Shown here: positions 1 through 10,480 of the stretch, piece after piece
Layout of the letters: every line of letters begins with the position of its first letter
Numbering within the stretch: the first letter of the stretch is position 1
Assembly (NCBI GenBank): GCA_010909725.1
Contig: JAACMV010000018.1
Location: 124,001-188,000 of the forward strand
Reading direction: 5' to 3'
DNA from: Picochlorum sp. 'celeri'
Taxonomy: Eukaryota; Chlorophyta; Trebouxiophyceae
Length of the DNA stretch: 64,000 nucleotides
Notes under the pieces: generated by a model
Seen by the model: only the letters and a program-made list of their open reading frames with translations
Database searches by the model: none
What the model was told of the DNA's origin: nothing
Program-made: the position numbers and the translations under genes

Positions 1-666
1 TGTACCAGGGGGTCCGTAGAGTAAAATACCCTTTGGAGGATCTATACCCAGCTTGACAAACTTTTCAGGATGCAACATTGGAATCTCAACAACTTCCCTC
101 ATCTTCTCAATCTGCTCTTTGCTCCCGCCAATATCGCTATATGTGATATCAGGTTTCTCTTCCACTGTCATCATCGTGACAGTAGGGTCAATCTTTGGAG
201 GCAAGGGAATCTGAATCTGATACTTTTGTCTATCAACCCCCACTCGCATGCCCTCTTCTATATCAGTCGGTGCCACTTTGTCCCCCAAACCAACAACAAA
301 CTTTGCAATCTGCTTGATATTGATCAAATATTTAGCATCATCTGTGTTAGGATTCATAATCTTTGTGCAACGAGCCACCTGAAGAGGCTGTTCCTCCTGC
401 ATCATTTGTTTGTCAGCCACAAGGTCCCAACGACTTGGATGAGCCAGACCGGTATCAGACTCCTTGATCCCTGCCAGTTCATTCACCTTCTTCGAAAGCG
501 ATTTTATCTCATTTTCTAATGATTTTATCTTCGCTGTATAGGATCCAGCCCCGTATGCTTGCATAATACGGACATCCTCCTCCGTGAGAGCCTTGATGGG
601 CTTGTTGTCCTCATCAACGTCCATACGGTCCCCTTCCTTCTCCTTTTTCTTTTCTTCTACTGTCAT
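1..666 (-). CDS. RPT1: 26S proteasome regulatory ATPase RPT1, N-terminal part
   Basis: Partial gene; its 3' part lies beyond the left edge. The start codon is at 664-666 and 222 codons are visible without an intron. The protein opens with a Lys/Glu-rich stretch, then a coiled-coil segment, an OB-fold region and the start of the AAA+ domain, ending at the Walker A loop (GPPGT) at the window edge. The segments [19 protein letters not shown] and [14 protein letters not shown] are typical of Rpt1 (PSMC2/subunit 7) and separate it from the other five RPT subunits. Rpt1 is one of six ATPases that unfold ubiquitylated substrates in the 19S base. The downstream neighbour on the same strand (KDM5-like) ends 239 bp upstream of this start, so the RPT1 promoter should lie in 667-905. 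Confidence 0.93.
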   Translation of the reverse strand, partial: MTVEEKKKEKEGDRMDVDEDNKPIKALTEEDVRIMQAYGAGSYTAKIKSLENEIKSLSKKVNELAGIKESDTGLAHPSRWDLVADKQMMQEEQPLQVARCTKIMNPNTDDAKYLINIKQIAKFVVGLGDKVAPTDIEEGMRVGVDRQKYQIQIPLPPKIDPTVTMMTVEEKPDITYSDIGGSKEQIEKMREVVEIPMLHPEKFVKLGIDPPKGILLYGPPGT

Positions 667-905
667 TTTCGATATCAATGCCCAAAAGTGACCTTCCTGG
701 TTGTACTCTCCCCAACGTAGGATCAATCACGGTTTGATTGATCACGAGATGGCTGAATTCAGCAGTAGAAGGATAGTGGAGACCTTCTACTATCTGTTTT
801 ATTCATAAAACTGTTATGTTTATGGATTTGAGGGGATGCGCACCAGGTTTTGGCCTGTTTTAGATTGTGTGTTTCTTACAAAAAAAAACCTGAAGATTGA
901 CTATT

Positions 906-3900
906 TCATTCAATATCCAATTCACTGTCATATCGCAGGCCTCCGTTTGCTATGTGAGGGTCCTGTATACGATGATCTGTAGAAGGCGCATGCTTCTTCT
1001 TTACTTGCTGTAGCTGTTGCAGCAACTTTCTATTCTCTGCTGTTGATGAAGCCTGTTCATGTGTTGCGAGCCCATTGCTGAACACATACTGATAGGCAGC
1101 ACTGTTATACATCCGAAGGATCTTTTTCTTGAATATATCAGCCCCGAAAAGAGGTTCCAGTATTGGAAGAGCGTCATTTTTGATTGCATAATATGTCTGA
1201 ATGCACCGCTCTGGGATTTTGTTGAGACGTTCATATTCCTTTCCCAGTCCAATGCAGCAGATGGGGCATGTAAAGCTGAAGTCGTCTGGCAATGGCAGTT
1301 CTCCGGTGGAAGATTTCTGTGGTTTTGGGGTTTTCAAGCCTACACATTCAAAGTGGTACCATTCCTGGCATTTCTCACATTCAATCAGGATTGAGTTCTC
1401 ATCCGAGATCTCTCTGCACAAGCAGTACGGCACCGAGTACTCCCTTAAGATTACAATCTCATCGTGCAGTGGTATAGGCAGGCTTTTACCACTGCGAATG
1501 AGATCATTTACTCGGCTCTGGATGGAGTAGAACCTGGGATTGTTGCAATCTCGAGCTTCTTTAATCTCCTTTATTGCTGAATCAGCAAGTGCCTTCCATT
1601 GCACCGCTTCATCCCAGGCTGTTTTGATCAAATTTACTACTGGATCTTTTGTTGAGATGCCAATAACGCGGCTTGACTCATATATGCCTCTGAGTGTTTC
1701 AATGGATGGTTTTCGGGGTTCATCTGATGCGCTCGGGTTTTGGGCCTGTTTCATGAATGCATGTGCATTTGCCCTCCATTTAGTGACCCTGAGAACTTGC
1801 AGGAATATTTCCGCAAATTTGAAGCCATCAATTTCTATTGCTAGTGCTGATTTGATCAACTGACGGAATACTGACTCTGAGAACCCCGAGTCATTGGCAC
1901 TTGAACTCAGTGTCTCCCTCTGTCTCTGGGCAATGGCAATGGCATGATTGCTCCAATCATCAAACTTTTGCAACGTTCTCCTCACACTGATTTCAATGTC
2001 ACTGATGATTGGCATCTGTTCGCATGCCTCGAGGATTGATACGAGTTTGTCTCGTGACGCAAGCTTGACTGGTTTCAAAGAGCGGATCGTTTCCGACAGT
2101 GGATTATTCACATCATCTACTGCTGCACAGATAGGGCACAGAAATGTAGAAGACTTCAACGATGCCAGCCCACCCTCACGAAAACCTATGCAGGATGTGT
2201 GGTACCAATCAGAACAGTAGTCACAGGCAACCATGGCAGAGTCTGCCACAGAGGACTGCTGACACAAGCAAAATAGCACTCCTTCGTCATCCTCATAATG
2301 TGACTCAATATCCAGATGATCTGCTTGAAGCGCCTTGTCTTTTTGTTCTTTGGCTGCATCTATGGTGGCCTCTAGATATGAGAGGGCTTGGGTCAAAGGA
2401 ATCTTTGAAAATGTCGTTCCCAAGGATGGCATTGTGGAGGATTCCATTGTTTCTATTTGCTTCATCACTTTGTGTATCGTCTCTTTTGGCTCAGATTCAA
2501 TTGGTATCATCATCAAATTTTGATAAATTTCTTTTACTTGGCTAACCGTGGGGCGGTTGCCATACTCATCCCCTCGCAGCAACAAGGAGAGGGCATCACT
2601 GAGCTTCTCATATTCAGAAATAAGGGATGTGATCCTTTCTTGGTCTGATCCACCAAAATATATGTTTAAGGATGCACCAGAGGAAACCAATTCTTTAGCG
2701 TGTTGCAAGCTCACAATCTTTGGTTTCTCCGGGCGCAAAATTGCGTTAGCCTCCTTGAGCCATCGATTTCCCCTAGCAACCAGTCTCTTCAGGTTCTTGA
2801 ACTCTTCTTTACTACTCGAAATTTTCTCTCCCACATTCGACAGTTCAACTAACAGTTCCAAGCTGGCAAGAGGATAATCGGGATACGATGAAGGATTCTC
2901 AGTCAGTTCTAAAATATCATCTACTGTCTGTTTCCATACAAAGGCATGTAGATAAGACTCCAAGTTATCCACCTGCGCAATTTTAAGACCTGTGCGTAAA
3001 CCCTTTTCAATGATATCTTCTACTAAAGGTATTTGATCTTCAAATATATCAGTTTGGCTGAGTATGGGGTCGGCTTCCTCGTGCCATGCTATTGCCTTCT
3101 TATGGAGGACTGCCAGGACCTCGTACTCATCCATCTGCATCCCCAAGTCGTCATAGTCTCTAATCAAAGAATCAATCACCGAGAAAGATGGTAATTTGTC
3201 TCTAGTCTCAGGGGCCATCCAGAGAATTTTAGTACGAACACAAGGGTGGGATGCACCAGAAACTATGGGCACCCTTTGTCGTGTCACCTCTGGTGGCACA
3301 AGAGGGGACTCCCTGACAGACAAGCACCTCTGGCACCTTCGTATCCATTTGGCCGCTGCAGTGAGCTTATCGGAGTACGACACGAGCACGTCTGTCTTAA
3401 CCTGCGTGTCTTCTCCCTGAGCCACTAACGTTTTCACTTCATCAATGTGCGGCAATGAACTGCCATGATTCTGGGCAAACATTTCTGCTGATTCAATCCA
3501 TGCCTTTGCCTTTTGTAATTTGCTTTGCAATCCCTCCAAAAGATGTGCAACTGAGTCATTACCTGAGGGAGCACAGCTCAAGAGAAATTCAAGATCCTCA
3601 ATCGTTGCAAGAGATGATACACACTTTTTAGCCTTATCCTCCCATTCAAAATTCTGGAGATATGCTTCCATCTCAGTAATCTCATCAAAGGCTATTGGGA
3701 GCTTGTATCCCTCAGTGAGAAATTCTCTCAGTCTTTTGAGAGGCTTATTTTGGGCTTTCAGCGAATGCATTTCCGATATCCACGCATAAACCCTATGTTG
3801 AAGCTCCAATAATCTTTCAATGTCCGGCATCTCACAGGGCATGGTCTTGCCTTCCTCAATCAGCTCCTCATACACTTTCCATGTAGAGCGTTCAGAAAGA

Positions 3901-6900
3901 GCTTTTTCAACTCTATCCCTCCAGTCGTTGATTTTATCCATTGCTTCGTTCAATGTGACAATTTCTGGCATCATAATATGTGCATCTGTAGATTCTTTGT
4001 GCAGATTTTCCAGAAATTCCAGCGTGATGGGATCTTCATTGTTCTTTCTTCTTCCAGTCTCTCTATTCTTAGGCAAGGCTATTCGAACAGCTTCTGCCAC
4101 CTTTTTGATAGACGAGAGTCTCTCTCGCAGTGTTTTCGCCTCGGGAATCGTGATTGGTATTCTTCCGGCCTCCGTAGCCATGGCATCAAGTTGTTTGCTA
4201 TCCAATGGTGGATCTATGGTGAGGTCGGTGGCAACTGATCCATGTTTTGATATCCACAGTTTGGCATCTGCGACCGACTTTTTAAGATCATCGAGACCAG
4301 GTGGCGAATTCAGCGGCAAGGGATCCGTTGCGATGATTTTCTCGACATCCTCTAGCTGCGGTTTGCCATTCTGTGCTGCAAAAATACGCTCAACAAATTC
4401 ATCAGCTCTCTCTAATTGTGGACGCAGTGCAACAATCTCTTCTTTCAGTTCACCAGAAATATCTCCCCATAAATACTCGCTACCCTCATCAACAAGATCT
4501 GGAAGATCGAAAGCCCTATCACGCCCTCGCTGCAATGCAAGCTTGGCATCCGACACCCATTTCCTACAGTTCTTCTCATACATTGCCCTCCATACATCCA
4601 CAGACTCAAAATCCTCTGGATGGAGGTCCACATGAGAAAACTGTCTCACAGGGCCTTGTACATAGCCACACTCAGTCACAAACGTCATGGGGGCACCGGG
4701 CTGCAAGCTTGCAATCTCCTTCATGCAATTATTATCGCCCATGGTCTCTGCAGACTCCATCTTGACGTCCGCAGCCGCCGCATCCATGCGGTCTTTCCTC
4801 TTCTTCTTCTTTTTGGCACTATTATTATCTATGATAGTGGACATAAAAGTCTCCCTCATATGATCTTCTGCATCTCGAGCAGCCAAAACTGCCTTCTCAA
4901 TAGCAGCTGCCATGTTGTCCTCCTCCTCTGCTTCATCAGTACGTATTCGATCACGGGCACTGGGTGGAACGCTATCAAGGAATTCTTGTTTGATTCTATA
5001 CAGTTCGTCCAAGCTATATCGCCATGCTAAACGTCTCCGGGCGACCTTGCAGCGACACAAATGCTGTCCATGATGCAAACATGCCACCTTTTTAGGTGAA
5101 CATGGGCATTCAATCATGGCAAAAACAACCTTATTCCTACATACACAGCATTCCTTAATCGAAGAATCTTGAGATTCATTCTTTTTATCCTTTGGTTTGG
5201 GTGACTCCGTATCTACATCCCCAATCTGCCTAAACCGCCGCAGTCCATCTGACCACAATTTGTATCGCATCATGCTTTCTTCCTCCACCAGCCGCGACAA
5301 TTCGAGGGAAATCCAATACTTGGTTTCATCTCCAAGCTTTGAAAGATTATTGTAGGCATTCATAATCATCTGTTCGACAGAAAAGAGTGGTGGGAATCTA
5401 TGATTTCTGTACAAAGAAGTTGCTTGAGATGAAAAGCGGAGCCAATCTGGTGGCATCATGAGGATCGACTCGGAAATTTGAAGTCCCATGGCCACTGAGC
5501 AATGATACGAATTTGGAAAGGAAACAACGAGTGTGCCTTCCTCCTGCGTACATCGGTACACCGGCACTCCTCTCTCAATCAATGCCTCTGGAGACACCAT
5601 CAAATTTGCCCCAAGCGGTGTCTCCCATTCCATAGAAATCATGTAATCTGCGTGCAGTGCTTGCACGAGAGATTCAAACATTGACGAAGCATATGCTGGA
5701 ATACAATACCATTGCCTTTCGGACCCTTCATGAAGGTAGGTGAGGGAATACAACAGCTGTTCCTCCACCTTCCACGTCGTCGATGAAAATGTCATTCCAA
5801 ATTGCAAATTGCCCGTATGCAGCATCGAAGTCTGGCCTTCCTTTGGCGGATCGCAGTACTCGGCCAAATTCTGAGACTCGGCAGTTTTCCACCGTGGCAC
5901 AGACGCCAAGCCCTTTTTCTTTTGAGCCTCTGTCCGCTGCAAGGTCACTGAGGGGTCGTTCCCAATCAACACTTCTGCCATATCATCTCCACCACACACA
6001 ATCGCCCAATACTCCCTTTCACGCTCCTTATAACTGATACTAGACGGCTTTGCAGAATTATACCACACCTTGTCAAACGACCTGGCCCTCTTTTCAAACT
6101 CTTGCAAGGACAGCATCTCAGATGCCCCTGGAAGCTGCGTCTTCTTGTCCCCTCCCTTTCGAATGGCATCGCAGATGGGACAAACCCAATCGCCTTTGGG
6201 AACCTTTTTCATGGGCGGAGTCAAACAAAATAAATGCCAGCCTCGATCGCATCTATCACACAGAATAATCTTATCTTCATAATGTCCTCCCCTACAAGAT
6301 TCACACACCATGGCAGAGACAAGTTCGACATCTTTCTCCACCTCCTTGGCCTCAACCTGCAAGGACAAAATTCCTTTACTTTTCTCGTGGGAGAGGATAT
6401 CTAGGTCGATATATCGCACCTTTTGACCTTTCTTCTTCTTAGTCTTCTTCGATTTCGAAGAATCCTTCCCAGTCGGCTCCGAGCTCTTGGGTGCCTCGGC
6501 CAGGCCATGTGACGTTTCCCCATTGGCAGGCGACTCTGGCACCAAATCCAACAGCGCCTCTGCCACAGGTCCCACTTCTGTAGGATCCAAGTCCTGTTCC
6601 CTACTTCGTTTGACCCCCGTGACAGTCTTGGTACCCAGAATCTCCGTCTCAATAGCGTCAGCTGCACACCACCAAAGAACCATCCAGTATCATGTACATG
6701 GCATCCATCTTCTTCTTCTTCTAACTATATTTCTATACCCCACAGTGCGACAACAAATCCTCCCTCCCATCCGTTTATATATATATCATCATCATGATAC
6801 GAGACACCCCAAACAAAAAACAACGTATAGTCTAGCGCACCTAGAAGATCAGCACCCCCTCTATTCCTCGTCACACAATGCTCTTCAAAAGGCTTCAACA

Positions 6901-7494
6901 GCTTCCCATACAAATGCTTGAGCGTATACGCCGCATTACTTCCTTTATCCTCAATCTGCACCACACCAAACCACGATGCTCAATCCACAATCCTCAGTCA
7001 GAGACCAAACCCTCAACACAAGAGAAGAGAAGAAGAAAAAGAGCACTCACCTCCATCGCCACAACGATATCTTTCCACCGCTTCCTATTACAAATTTCTT
7101 CATATCCCCCTCTTTTACGAATAATCCTATACAAACGGTACAGGTCTATCTCCTGACCGGCGAAGAGGGGCTTTTTGCGGCCCTTGCCCCCTCCCGTTGA
7201 TTCCTGAAAGGCATTGAACATTGCCCAAAATTGCTTCGCCTCTGTCACCGTATCCTTCACTTGCAGCTCATGAATACACTGAGACGTCGTTTTGAATTTC
7301 AAACTAGCCCTATCAAACGTATGCGAGGGCTCCCACTTGGTCGGCGGAACTATTTTCGCCATCCCAGCGAGCTCAGCCTGCCGACGGACAGAGGCCAGAT
7401 ACCCAAGAGGATTCCTCCATTCTGCCTCGGTGGGCCTAAAAACAGGAATATCTGGACACTCTATACAACCTGTGCGCTCTTTATGCCCGCCCAT
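906..7494 (-). CDS. KDM5/JARID1-type JmjC protein with degenerate active site
   Basis: Three exons read on the minus strand: 7051-7494, 6841-6955 and 906-6661, with GT-AG introns of 95 and 179 nt and phases 0 and 1, giving about 2,104 residues. Domain order matches the KDM5 family: JmjN (~12-55), ARID (~80-185, split by intron 1), PHD1 (~305-351), JmjC (~460-595), C5HC2 zinc finger (~690-744), a long helical PLU-1-like region, PHD2 (~1650) and PHD3 (~1930). KDM5 enzymes demethylate H3K4me2/3 using Fe(II) and 2-oxoglutarate. Here the HxE iron motif reads K-V-E (Lys484, AAG at 5769-5771). Only the distal His (~573, in SYHCS) remains, and other cofactor contacts also look changed. The zinc ligands of the C5HC2 finger and PHD fingers appear present. 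It is probably a chromatin reader or scaffold rather than an active demethylase. The start ATG at 7494 directly precedes the JmjN region. The Nudix gene is divergent. Confidence 0.88.
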
Positions 7495-8032
7495 ATCAGA
7501 TACTGTCCTCTGTATGGCACAGAAAAGGCAGAGTTGCAGTCTGGCGACTTGCCAATCCTAAAAGACGTTCAGTATGAACACTGTACACCGCAGGTCTTGC
7601 ATAGTTTTGACACAGTGAATACCATATGGTGTATTTAATTTTAGTATGCGTCTCATGTACCAAGGACGCTGTGTCTTCATGGGCAAGATCTTGGGGCCTC
7701 AATCTCCCACACATCCCCCACATGTGGGGACTGCTGTGTGGAAGAGGAAAGCTTGATGTTTTTTTTCTTGAATTACGACGATGCCTCTATGGATGGTCTA
7801 TCTATGTCTATCTAGGATACAGATTCCACGGATATGAAAGAACAAGAAGAAAAAGACCCGACTCCAAAAAATTGCAATAATAATAATAATAGGTCTGACC
7901 TATCATTATTATTGCAATGGGGAACTTGATGGCCACCATCAACATCCTCTCTGCTGCTCATTTTAATACTAGCAAAAAATCAGAATGAAATTGTGTGTAT
8001 TACAGAGACCATGGTAGTAGAAATAGGAGCCG
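7495..8032. other. Divergent promoter region, KDM5-like / Nudix
   Basis: 538 bp between two divergent start codons. It has no supported gene. It contains a 48-nt near-palindrome (7871-7918) about 110 bp before the Nudix start and a short upstream ORF (8011-8100) in strong translation context. A G-run typical of a structured promoter is absent. Confidence 0.6.
7871..7918. repeat. 48-nt near-perfect inverted repeat with (AAT)n arms
   Basis: The left arm (24 nt from 7871) begins ATTGCAATAATAAT and ends AATAGGT. The right arm, read in reverse complement from 7918, begins identically and ends GATAGGT. The arms differ only by one extra AAT unit and one A/G change, around a 3-nt centre CTG. It could extrude as a cruciform or fold as an RNA hairpin. 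The outer ATTGCAAT is itself palindromic. Confidence 0.85.
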
Positions 8033-8100
8033 ATGAACTCCTTTCTTGTGTATCGATTGACTCATCGCTTGTCATGTTTTCTTCAATCGAGTGCTGCTAA
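8011..8100 (+). promoter_or_regulatory. Upstream ORF overlapping the Nudix start
   Basis: A 29-codon ORF begins with ATG in the context accATGg and runs out of frame across the annotated Nudix start (8033) to TAA at 8098-8100. Its context is stronger than that of the downstream ATG (ccgATGa), so it may lower translation or push initiation to the in-frame ATG at 8135. Confidence 0.45.
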
Positions 8101-9142
8101 TACCACCCTGTGCTTCCATGGGAGGGGTCTTTCCATGGGAGGAATTCAGAAGAAAAAAGAGACGAATCAGTATAGCACAATAACCAAGGCTGAGTATAGA
8201 AGATCCATGGCCGAGTCAACCTGGTTTCAAGTCCGAGAGGATGCGTATGGTGGTTTTATCATAGATTCTTTATCCATTCCATCGACTATCGATGAGTTTG
8301 AGAGTCAATTATCATCTTCTTTAGAGTACTGGAAGCATGAGCGCGAGTACAGAGGGATTTGGCTTAAACTGCATAGACAGCATCAGCATCACCTCATTTC
8401 ACCTGCATGTACCAAAGGGTTTGAGTTTCATCATGCCAAGAAGGACTATATTATGATGACACGGTGGCTTCCTGAGGATGTGCCATCCACCCTTCCCCCG
8501 AATGCTTCGCATCAGATAGGGGTGGGTGCGTTTGTATACGATGCAGCATCCAGGCAGGTGCTCGTGGTGCAGGAGAAGAATGGTCCTTTGAAAGGCATGG
8601 GGGTGTGGAAGATGCCGACTGGTCTGGTGAATGAGGGTGAGGATATCACAGAAGCAGCTGTTCGAGAGGTGGAGGAGGAGACGCAGGTGAAGGTGAGGTT
8701 TCAGTCTGTGCTTAGCTTGAGGCAGAGCCATGGCTTTGCTTTTGGAAAGAGCGATTTATTCTTTGTTGTGGCGTGTGCCGTGGATTTCTCAGCGTACCAA
8801 GGGATACACAATGTAGATGAGATTGTGATGATGCCGCAGGAATCAGAAATTGAACGATGCTCATGGATTCCTTTGGATGAGTTTGTGGGGATAGAGTTCA
8901 TGAGGTCTAGACCACTGTATAAACAGATTATGGACACGTGTTATGCGTATGCTCAGGGTCGGTATCGAGGGCTTTCTGGGGCGAAACTTGCAAGTCGATC
9001 TGAGAAGGAAGATTTGTTGCTGTTTTCTGAGCAACAGATTCAAGAAGAAGAAGAACAAGTGTCCTTGAAGAGCAACACATCGCATGATGCTGCAGGTCAT
9101 CGTCCTCAAGACAAGGGTGACCGATGGATTGGCATGTCTTAA
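8033..9142 (+). CDS. Nudix hydrolase (NUDT6 / plant NUDT-like)
   Basis: A 369-residue protein with no intron. Roughly residues 60-155 resemble the N-terminal pre-Nudix region of the NUDT6/AtNUDT2-7-8-10 group. The Nudix fold follows, with the box GLVNEGEDITEAAVREVEEE. The spacing G-x5-E-x7-RE-U-x-EE is intact, including the metal-binding Glu residues; only the Gly near the end of the box is Gln. Such enzymes hydrolyse nucleoside diphosphates linked to another moiety, for example ADP-ribose, NADH or CoA derivatives; substrate cannot be read from this sequence. The first ~50 residues (Ser/Arg/His-rich, few acids) could be an organelle presequence. The C-terminus is Glu/Gln-rich and low-complexity. 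In-frame ATGs at 8135 and 8204 are alternative starts. Confidence 0.85.
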   Translation: MNSFLVYRLTHRLSCFLQSSAANTTLCFHGRGLSMGGIQKKKETNQYSTITKAEYRRSMAESTWFQVREDAYGGFIIDSLSIPSTIDEFESQLSSSLEYWKHEREYRGIWLKLHRQHQHHLISPACTKGFEFHHAKKDYIMMTRWLPEDVPSTLPPNASHQIGVGAFVYDAASRQVLVVQEKNGPLKGMGVWKMPTGLVNEGEDITEAAVREVEEETQVKVRFQSVLSLRQSHGFAFGKSDLFFVVACAVDFSAYQGIHNVDEIVMMPQESEIERCSWIPLDEFVGIEFMRSRPLYKQIMDTCYAYAQGRYRGLSGAKLASRSEKEDLLLFSEQQIQEEEEQVSLKSNTSHDAAGHRPQDKGDRWIGMS

Positions 9143-9209
9143 TAATTCATTTTAAAAAATAATAATGTGTATGTATGAATTCTACTAGAGTGCATGGATA
9201 GTAGTGAGT

Positions 9210-10391
9210 ATGCGAGCAAACTCGTGCGTTGTCATTGATGTGGGGAGTCAATGCGTGAAAGCTGGGTTTGCGGATACGTTTCCAAAGGAGCAAGAGCCCC
9301 ATATAGTACGTCTAGATACTAATGAATTCATCCATCTTGATATATTCGTGACTGTGTTTGTTTTGGGAGTGTAGATTGTAGAAAATGCAGTTGTAACAGA
9401 GGAAGATGTTGCTCAGGCGTTAGAATACGATGATGCTTTGAAGCAAAAGGTGTTTTATATACATCCGATGAAGAAGGGGGTGTTGAGTGATGTGGATGCG
9501 TTGGAGGTGGTGATTGGGCATGTGCTGTATGGCATGTGTGGTTGGATACAGGGTGCAGAGGAGCATGTGGTGATGGTGGAGCCTATTCTTACGTCGAAAT
9601 TGGATCGGGAGAGGATGGCGCAGGTGATGTTTGAGACGTTTAATTTGTCGACGTATTTTGTGACGGATGCTGCGGTGGCATCATTGTATTCTGTGGGCAA
9701 GACTGGGGGCATTGTGGTTGATGTCGGGTTTGAAAAGATTGATGTGGCGCCGGTGTTGGAGGGCGTGATGCATCCTTCTGTGGCGAGTCGAGTGCCTGTG
9801 GGGGGCAAGCATATGACGGATGTGTTGATGGATGTGCTGAATCAGGAGTATGGGTGTCATGTGTCGTTTCATGAGGCAGAGGAGATCAAGGTGGGGGCAT
9901 GTCGGCATGGGATGAACGAGGAGTCGTACGAATATACGCTGCCCGATGGACAGAAAATTAATGTGGTAGATCAATTAAGTAGGGTCAAGTCGCGGATCTT
10001 GGAGCCGAGTTCGTTTGGGTTGGATGTCCCATCGTTGGCAGAGTCGTGTATTCATGCGAGTATGGTGACCACGGTGCATGGGGAAAGGGATTCTAGGAAG
10101 ACACTGATGGAGAATGTATTTATGTGTGGTGGAGGGAGTGGTGTTCCTGATTTGTCGGTTGATTTATTGAAGCAGATATCGTCGAGAGCTCATGCGTCAC
10201 TGACTCCTGGATTGTGTCCAGTACCAGAGCACATGCCTCAGCATACGGGGCTGTATTCGTCTTGGTTTGGAGGATCTGTGATTGGGTCTGTAATTTATAA
10301 TCAAGCGAATGCTCAAATAGGGCAGCAAGCTGTGACCAAGGGGGAGTATCATGAATATGGGCCTAGTGCAGTTCATCGACATTGTAGCTGA
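9210..10391 (+). CDS. ARP7: Actin-related protein 7 (ARP7-like)
   Basis: Two exons, 9210-9305 and 9375-10391, with a 69-nt phase-0 intron starting GTACGT, give 370 residues. The N-terminus has the actin phosphate-loop strand (VVIDVGSQCVKAGF). Segments such as GFEKIDVAPVLEGVMHP, YTLPDGQKI, PEHMPQHTGLYSSWFGG and the ending GPSAVHRHC match plant ARP7 rather than conventional actin or ARP4/6. In plants ARP7 is a nuclear subunit of SWI/SNF-type remodelling complexes, so a role in chromatin is expected. The ARP7 type is characteristic of the green lineage and is one of the better taxonomic clues in the window. The convergent bromodomain gene ends 89 bp away. Confidence 0.85.
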
Positions 10392-10480
10392 GTGTAATTT
10401 TGATTGTCACATCGTCAAATATATAGTACGTCAAAAAAATGCATGCACTGTGTAAAATTAGAAAGACAAGTATCTAGTTC

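Noticed and set aside
3820..4635. 271-codon plus-strand ORF
   Set aside because: Antisense to the PLU-1 region of the KDM5-like gene; its Ser-rich composition is the mirror of Glu/Lys codons.
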